Shown here piece after piece: positions 60,681-64,000 of a stretch of DNA of 64,000 bases. The notes beneath the pieces are model-generated. The model worked only from the letters and a program-made list of their open reading frames with translations. It was not told where the DNA came from and made no database searches. This DNA comes from JAFGVL01 sp964546015 (GTDB taxonomy: Bacteria; Bacteroidota; Bacteroidia; Bacteroidales; Paludibacteraceae): positions 1 to 64,000 of the forward strand of contig CAZJHO010000006.1 of the NCBI GenBank assembly GCA_964546015.1, written 5' to 3'. Position 1 is the stretch's first letter. Each line of letters opens with the position of its first letter. The position numbers and the translations under genes are program-made.

Positions 60681-60857
60681 AAAAAAGCGTGGACAAACTC
60701 CAATTATTTGCTTACCGAGGTTCTAGACTACCTTAATGCTCAAATAAACGAGTAAAGCCCAAGCTGTAAAAGAGCGTGAGCGTCAATTGTTTTATTCTTG
60801 AGCATTTGAAATTGTCTAGATTTCGGTCAAGCAAAAATAAAAGATAACGCTTTTTTC
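60681..60857. repeat. Imperfect long inverted repeat, MITE-like or structured RNA
   Basis: Left arm (about 60681-60743) and right arm (about 60798-60857) are imperfect reverse complements. They share AAAAAAGCG at the outer ends and TTTGCTT, CCGA, TCTAGAC and ATGCTCAA in order. About 55 bases lie between them. The element has no convincing ORF and no clear target-site duplication. It could be a nonautonomous transposon remnant, or a hairpin RNA ending in GCTTTTTT. Confidence 0.6.
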
Positions 60858-60931
60858 AATATGTTTTAAAATGTGCGTATCAATACGCGTTATATTATCA
60901 TAGACAAAATTTTTTTGTTGTTTCTTTGTGT

Positions 60932-60961
60932 TTTGCAAATGTACAAATTAATCTAACTTTG
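60932..60961 (+). promoter_or_regulatory. Promoter for the AI-2E family permease
   Basis: TTTG at 60932-60935 and TAACTTTG at 60954-60961 are spaced 18, 33 bases before the ATG at 60994. Confidence 0.65.
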
Positions 60962-60993
60962 TCTTAAAATTTGCTTATAAATTAATAAACTGT

Positions 60994-62118
60994 ATGAATG
61001 CACAATTTAAACGCCCATTTACATTCGATAGAGTTGTTCGTATTGTTATCGGAATGCTTATTGCGGTGGCTTTATTTTTCTTGCTCACGAAGTTGAGTGG
61101 TGTGTTGTTGCCCTTTTTTGTTGCTTGGTTAATAGCCTATATGATTTATCCGATAGTTAAGTTCTATCAATATCGCTGTAGGTTAAAAAATCGTATTGTT
61201 TCGATTGCTTTTGCCTTATTAAGTGTGTTTATTGTGTTTGGAACATTACTCTATTTTGTTGTTCCTCCTATTATTACAGAGATTTCGCGTACAACTGCTT
61301 TATTGACCGATTATATAACTCATCTGCAAAAAAGTGATTATTTATCGCCCGAAACAAAAGCTTATCTTATTAGTTGGATAAATAAAATTGATTTAGATGA
61401 ATTGCTAAATCAACAAAATATTAAGGATGCTATAACTTCAATAATGCCTCGTTTTTGGGGATTTTTATCAAGTTCTATTGAATTTATCGTTAGCTTGTTT
61501 GTCATTTTTGTAGTGTTTTTGTACACTGTTTTTATCCTTGCTGATTATGAGAATTTTTCCAAAGATTTTCTGAATCTCATTCCCCAAAAATATCGTCTCT
61601 TGGTTCGGCAAATTTTGGGCGATTTAGAATCCGGAATGAATCGTTATTTTCGTGGACAGTCTTTGGTGGCTCTTATATCGGGGATTTTGTTAGCTATAGG
61701 ATTTGAAATAATAGACTTGCCTCTTGGATTATTGCTTGGTATTATAATGGGAGTTTTAACACTTATACCTTATCTTAAATTAGTGATGATTCCGCCCATT
61801 GCTTTTTTTGTGATGCTCAAATCCATTGAAACAGGACAACCATTTTGGGTTCCGGCACTTTCGGCATTGATAGTTTTAGCCATAGTGCAAGGATTTGAAG
61901 ATTTGTTTTTGATACCCAAAATAATGGGACGGGCAATGGGTATGGGTCCTGCAACTATATTGCTTTCTCTTTCTATATGGGGGGCTTTGTTCGGTATTTT
62001 AGGGATGATTATCGCTTTGCCGATGACTACTATTATTTTGTCATACTATAAACGATTTATTATCGGTAATGAGACTTCTTCCAAACAAACGAAAACTGCT
62101 TCTGAATTGAAAGTATAA
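60994..62118 (+). CDS. AI-2E family (PerM-like) membrane protein
   Basis: This 374-aa inner-membrane protein has about eight hydrophobic segments in the AI-2E/PerM pattern. An N-terminal pair of helices (VLLPFFVAWLIAYMIYPIVK) and a third helix precede a soluble helical part (about 100-150). GQSLVALISGILLAIGFEII and LGLLLGIIMGVLTLIPYLK follow, then AIVQGFEDLFLIPKIMGRAM and MGPATILLSLSIWGALFGIL. The PYLK segment stands where many members have PYxG. Members are called autoinducer-2 exporters or permeases, but many have other or unknown substrates. It is expressed from its own promoter. Confidence 0.87.
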   Translation: MNAQFKRPFTFDRVVRIVIGMLIAVALFFLLTKLSGVLLPFFVAWLIAYMIYPIVKFYQYRCRLKNRIVSIAFALLSVFIVFGTLLYFVVPPIITEISRTTALLTDYITHLQKSDYLSPETKAYLISWINKIDLDELLNQQNIKDAITSIMPRFWGFLSSSIEFIVSLFVIFVVFLYTVFILADYENFSKDFLNLIPQKYRLLVRQILGDLESGMNRYFRGQSLVALISGILLAIGFEIIDLPLGLLLGIIMGVLTLIPYLKLVMIPPIAFFVMLKSIETGQPFWVPALSALIVLAIVQGFEDLFLIPKIMGRAMGMGPATILLSLSIWGALFGILGMIIALPMTTIILSYYKRFIIGNETSSKQTKTASELKV

Positions 62119-62180
62119 ATAAAAAGAACTTCAATAAAATAAACTCATGAACAAAGGTTTTTCTTCTCAATCGAAATGCT

Positions 62181-62188
62181 TATTTTTG
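62181..62188 (+). promoter_or_regulatory. -7 box for the TPR protein gene
   Basis: TATTTTTG lies 107 bases upstream of the ATG at 62295. It would produce a leader that includes the hairpin at 62211-62263. Confidence 0.45.
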
Positions 62189-62210
62189 TCGAAATTTTTC
62201 CGAAAAAGAT

Positions 62211-62263
62211 GAAATGTCCATGATACTTTTACCGAAGTGAATAATTATTGTCATGGGCATTTC
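62211..62263 (+). repeat. Leader hairpin before the TPR protein gene
   Basis: A 13-bp stem with a single G-U pair (62211-62223 with 62251-62263) closes a 27-base AT-rich loop. No T run follows, so it is more likely a 5' leader structure than a terminator. Confidence 0.55.
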
Positions 62264-62294
62264 ATGTGTCCATTAAAAGAATAAAATAAAACAC

Positions 62295-64000
62295 ATGAAA
62301 AAATATATTTTAATTTTTAGTCTTCTTGTGACAGGCTTTTTTCAGATAAATGCACAAGAATCTTATACTTATGCCAATCCGAATGTCTATTTTAATGATG
62401 GCTTGGAATATTTTTTACAGCGTAAATTTGCTGTATCGCTTTCTGCATTTGAGCGTTTTCTTGTTCAGCATCCGCAAGCCGATGAAAAATTAAAACAAGA
62501 AGCCGCTTACTATATTGCGGCAAACTCTTATGAGCTACGCAAGGCGACCACAGCGGAGTTGCTTAAAGAATATTTTAAAAATTATCCGTATACCCAATTT
62601 GAAGACCGTGTTTTCTTTATGCTGGGCAATTTATCGATGGAGAGTAAAAAATATGAAGAAGCTCTTTCGTGGTATTCTAAAGTAAAAGAATCTCGATTGA
62701 GTGATATCGAAAAAAACGAACTTATTTTTAACAAAGGGTACACTTACATCGAAACAAAAGATTTTGAAAAGGCTAAATCTATATTGAGATCATTGCGTGG
62801 CAAAAACACTAAATATGAAAATGCTACAAATTATTATTATGTTTATGCGGAATATTCATTAAAAAATTATGATGCTGCCCTTAGCGGATTTTTAGCAATA
62901 GAGAATGTTCCTGAATATGTTAATTTCGTGCCGTTTTATATCACGCAAATTTATTATATTCAAAAAGAATATAGCTTACTGATTCCTTATGCCGAAAAAA
63001 CGCTTGAGTTAAATCCTAATTCGCCGAATGCCTCTGAGATTCATCGTATTTTAGGCGAATGTGCTTATCGTACAGGTGATTATTCAAAAGCAATTAACCA
63101 TTTGACTGCTTATGAAAAGAAAACACCTAAAATACTTCGCAACGATTTGTATTTGTTGGGTGTGTCTTATTTTAAAGCCGAGAGTTACAGTTCGGCAGTT
63201 CGTTATTTGGGCAAATCTACCGGTGGCAACGATTCTATTTCACAGAGCGCTTATTTATATTTGGGAAACAGCTATATGAAATTGGAGCAAAAAACCAATG
63301 CTCGTATGGCGTTTCAATCGGCAGCTAACATGGATTTTGACCCAATAATAAAAGAAGAAGCTGCTTATAACTATGCTCTTTCTACTCTCGAATCTACTAC
63401 TCCGTTTGGAGAAGCCATCACTGCTTTTGAGAATTTTCTGACTGAATACCCGGATTCAAAATATGCGCCTAAGATTCAGGAAAATTTGGTAACAGCTTAC
63501 ATGTCGTCCAAAAATTATCAATCAGCGCTTACTTCGCTTAATAAAATGGGTAAACTGAGTCCAGCCATGAAAGATGTGAAAGCATATGTGCTTTTCCAAT
63601 TGGGAACAGAAGAGTTTTTGCGTAGTAATTATGATCAGGCGATTGATTTGTTTTCCTCTTCATTGCAAGAAGGAACGGATAAATTCAATCAGGCGCAAGT
63701 ATATTACTGGCGTGCCGAAAGTTTTTATTTGATTGAGAAATATGATAAATCCAAAAAAGATTATCAATCATTTTTCGAAAGGAAGGAAGCATCTGTTTTT
63801 CCTGATTATAATTTAGCCAATTACAATCTGGCATATACTTATTTTCAAGGAAAACAATATAAGGAAGCTACTCCATATTTTTTGAAATATGTAGAAAAAG
63901 AAAAAAATACATCATTGCCTTCTTATACCGATGCATTAGACCGTTTGGGGGATTGTTATTTTGTTGCTCGCGATTTGAAAAATGCGGAGAAATATTATGG
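62295..64000 (+). CDS. Large periplasmic TPR protein, N-terminal part (runs off window)
   Basis: The frame opens at ATG 62295 and stays open to the window end (568 codons). The signal peptide is MKKYILIFSLLVTGFFQINA with cleavage after AQ. The rest is helical tetratricopeptide repeats throughout, for example YEEALSWYSKVKESRLSDIE, AAYYIAANSYELRKATT, YDAALSGFLAIENV and YFKAESYSSAVRYLG. Large TPR proteins of this kind are conserved across Bacteroidota and may act in envelope assembly, but no specific function can be assigned. The C-terminus is missing from the window. Confidence 0.85.
   Translation, partial: MKKYILIFSLLVTGFFQINAQESYTYANPNVYFNDGLEYFLQRKFAVSLSAFERFLVQHPQADEKLKQEAAYYIAANSYELRKATTAELLKEYFKNYPYTQFEDRVFFMLGNLSMESKKYEEALSWYSKVKESRLSDIEKNELIFNKGYTYIETKDFEKAKSILRSLRGKNTKYENATNYYYVYAEYSLKNYDAALSGFLAIENVPEYVNFVPFYITQIYYIQKEYSLLIPYAEKTLELNPNSPNASEIHRILGECAYRTGDYSKAINHLTAYEKKTPKILRNDLYLLGVSYFKAESYSSAVRYLGKSTGGNDSISQSAYLYLGNSYMKLEQKTNARMAFQSAANMDFDPIIKEEAAYNYALSTLESTTPFGEAITAFENFLTEYPDSKYAPKIQENLVTAYMSSKNYQSALTSLNKMGKLSPAMKDVKAYVLFQLGTEEFLRSNYDQAIDLFSSSLQEGTDKFNQAQVYYWRAESFYLIEKYDKSKKDYQSFFERKEASVFPDYNLANYNLAYTYFQGKQYKEATPYFLKYVEKEKNTSLPSYTDALDRLGDCYFVARDLKNAEKYY

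Larger units (their letters stand above)
60412..60993. other. 582-base intergenic region with remnants and hairpins
   Basis: The gap between argB and the AI-2E family permease holds, in order, a perfect palindrome, a 24-codon ATPase-like fragment, a terminator, a 176-base imperfect inverted repeat and a consensus promoter. These are listed separately. No complete gene is present. Confidence 0.6.

Noticed and set aside
60600..60860. A degenerate transposase gene in the argB-permease gap.
   Set aside because: Short translations in several frames show no transposase motif; the inverted-repeat structure is what can be supported.

Overview
The window is from an AT-rich Bacteroidota chromosome, most likely order Bacteroidales. 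The evidence is: type IX secretion (T9SS) sorting domains, a PorP/SprF protein, many Bacteroidota-type promoters (TAnnTTTG at -7, several with TTTG 17-19 bases upstream), an N-acyl-ornithine carbamoyltransferase of the Bacteroides type, and Bacteroidales gene pairs such as rsfS-ftsH and a LptF/G permease with ribBA. A Paludibacter- or Dysgonomonas-like pectin degrader fits the content, but genus is a guess.

Layout. 1-142: start of a secreted protein leaving the window. 497-10308: a D-galacturonate catabolic locus in two arms, uxaB-uxaA on the minus strand and uxaC, kdgK, kdgA, exuT on the plus strand. A GtrA-like membrane protein lies between the arms and a frameshifted four-helix-bundle gene lies between kdgK and kdgA. 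10752-22078: three consecutive secreted adhesin-like proteins (about 2199, 668 and 503 aa) and a PorP/SprF outer-membrane protein; only the third adhesin carries a type B sorting domain. 22298-42361: mostly housekeeping genes (aminotransferase, ftsH, rsfS, panE-like, a TrmH methyltransferase, guaD-like, ileS, smpB, a Yip1 protein, ribBA, a LptF/G permease, a phosphoesterase, an OmpA/TPR lipoprotein, a glycosyltransferase, gdhA). 42477-42833: one promoter reads through two 103-bp repeats, each starting with the 5' half of tRNA-Gly, into one intact tRNA-Gly(GCC). 43123-54212: two PL1 pectate lyases with T9SS signals, one of 2395 aa with nested and tandem repeat domains, then a TonB-dependent outer-membrane protein. 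54449-60411: mpl, then proA, a secreted unknown, a Fic protein, argF' and argB on the plus strand. 60412-60993: a noncoding stretch with an ATPase-like remnant and a long imperfect hairpin. 60994-64000: an AI-2E family permease and the start of a large periplasmic TPR protein.

How it fits together. The pectate lyases would cut polygalacturonate at the cell surface. Saturated galacturonate entering by ExuT would pass through UxaC, UxaB, UxaA, KdgK and KdgA to pyruvate and glyceraldehyde 3-phosphate. No regulator of this pathway, no UxuA/UxuB branch and no SusC/SusD pair is visible here. The adhesin/PorP cluster is probably a surface structure exported by a T9SS encoded elsewhere.

No rRNA, CRISPR array, complete insertion sequence or prophage was seen. 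The least ordinary features are the tRNA-Gly half repeats, the palindromic insertion in frame inside ileS, the adhesin cluster with two members lacking a sorting domain, and the fibronectin-like domains of the giant pectate lyase that carry inserted beta-rich modules.
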